Shown one piece after another: positions 63,969-64,000 of a stretch of 64,000 nt of DNA (position 1 is the first letter of the stretch; the number at the start of each line of letters is the position of its first letter). The DNA is from Sitta carolinensis (lineage: Eukaryota; Chordata; Aves; Passeriformes; Sittidae). Location: positions 137,925,625-137,989,624 of the forward strand of contig CM063284.1 in assembly GCA_032173965.1 (NCBI GenBank), read 5' to 3'. The notes beneath the pieces were generated by a model, which had not been told where the DNA came from, made no database searches, and worked only from the letters and a program-made list of their open reading frames with translations. Made by a program: the position numbers and the translations under genes.

Positions 63969-64000
63969 CTCTCACTGTTAAAATAACTCTCACTGTTAAA
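63969..64000 (+). repeat. 18-bp tandem repeat cut by the window end
   Basis: CTCTCACTGTTAAAATAA at 63969-63986 is followed by CTCTCACTGTTAAA at 63987-64000, where the window stops. Copy number beyond the edge is unknown. Confidence 0.85.

Overview
The window reads as an AT-rich, gene-poor stretch of a bird genome, most likely a songbird (passerine). The evidence is its repeats: several CR1 retrotransposon fragments with the typical avian 3' end, one SINE with a tRNA-Ile-like head and a CR1-like tail (the TguSINE1 pattern known from zebra finch), and several endogenous retrovirus (ERV) LTRs. No protein-coding gene, rRNA, working tRNA or CRISPR array can be supported. The open reading frames I examined are chance frames in AT-rich DNA, simple-repeat read-through, or frames inside transposon remnants. 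The window therefore looks like intergenic desert or the inside of a very long intron.

Layout. 0-5 kb: a CR1 reverse-transcriptase fragment cut by the window start, then two CR1 3' fragments. 6.3-8.7 kb: a CR1 ORF2 remnant followed by LTR copy A (about 1.6 kb). 10.2-10.5 kb: a 291-bp solo LTR, alpharetrovirus-like, with a perfect 6-bp target duplication. 12.6-12.86 kb: a long CCCTT/CCCTA pyrimidine tract. 17.5-19.1 kb: LTR copy B, same orientation as A. 21.3-22.0 kb: a purine-rich tract beside a possible further LTR. 22.9-24.4 kb: an old L3/CR1-like remnant and a CR1 fragment. 27.1 kb: the SINE. 27.9-28.6 kb and 30.3-30.7 kb: CR1 fragments. 31.3-31.9 kb: a 626-bp ERVL-type solo LTR with a perfect 5-bp target duplication. 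36.7-37.4 kb: two CR1 pieces head to head. 44.9-45.1 kb: a 100-bp tandem duplication. 46.0-46.8 kb: the best preserved CR1 ORF2 tail. 50.8 kb: a run of 24 C, then a possible CR1 ORF1 esterase-like fragment. 58.1-59.5 kb: LTR copy C on the minus strand, still joined to a tRNA-Gly-type primer binding site.

Nothing here works as a pathway. The most informative material is the LTR family seen three times (A, B, C). It has an unusually long, CpG-rich U3 holding a 39-bp tandem repeat whose copy number differs between copies (about 1, 2.6 and 5). The two solo LTRs with intact target duplications are useful insertion markers. I found no credible new biological system. Transposon assignments rest on recall of family consensus patterns, not on a database search.
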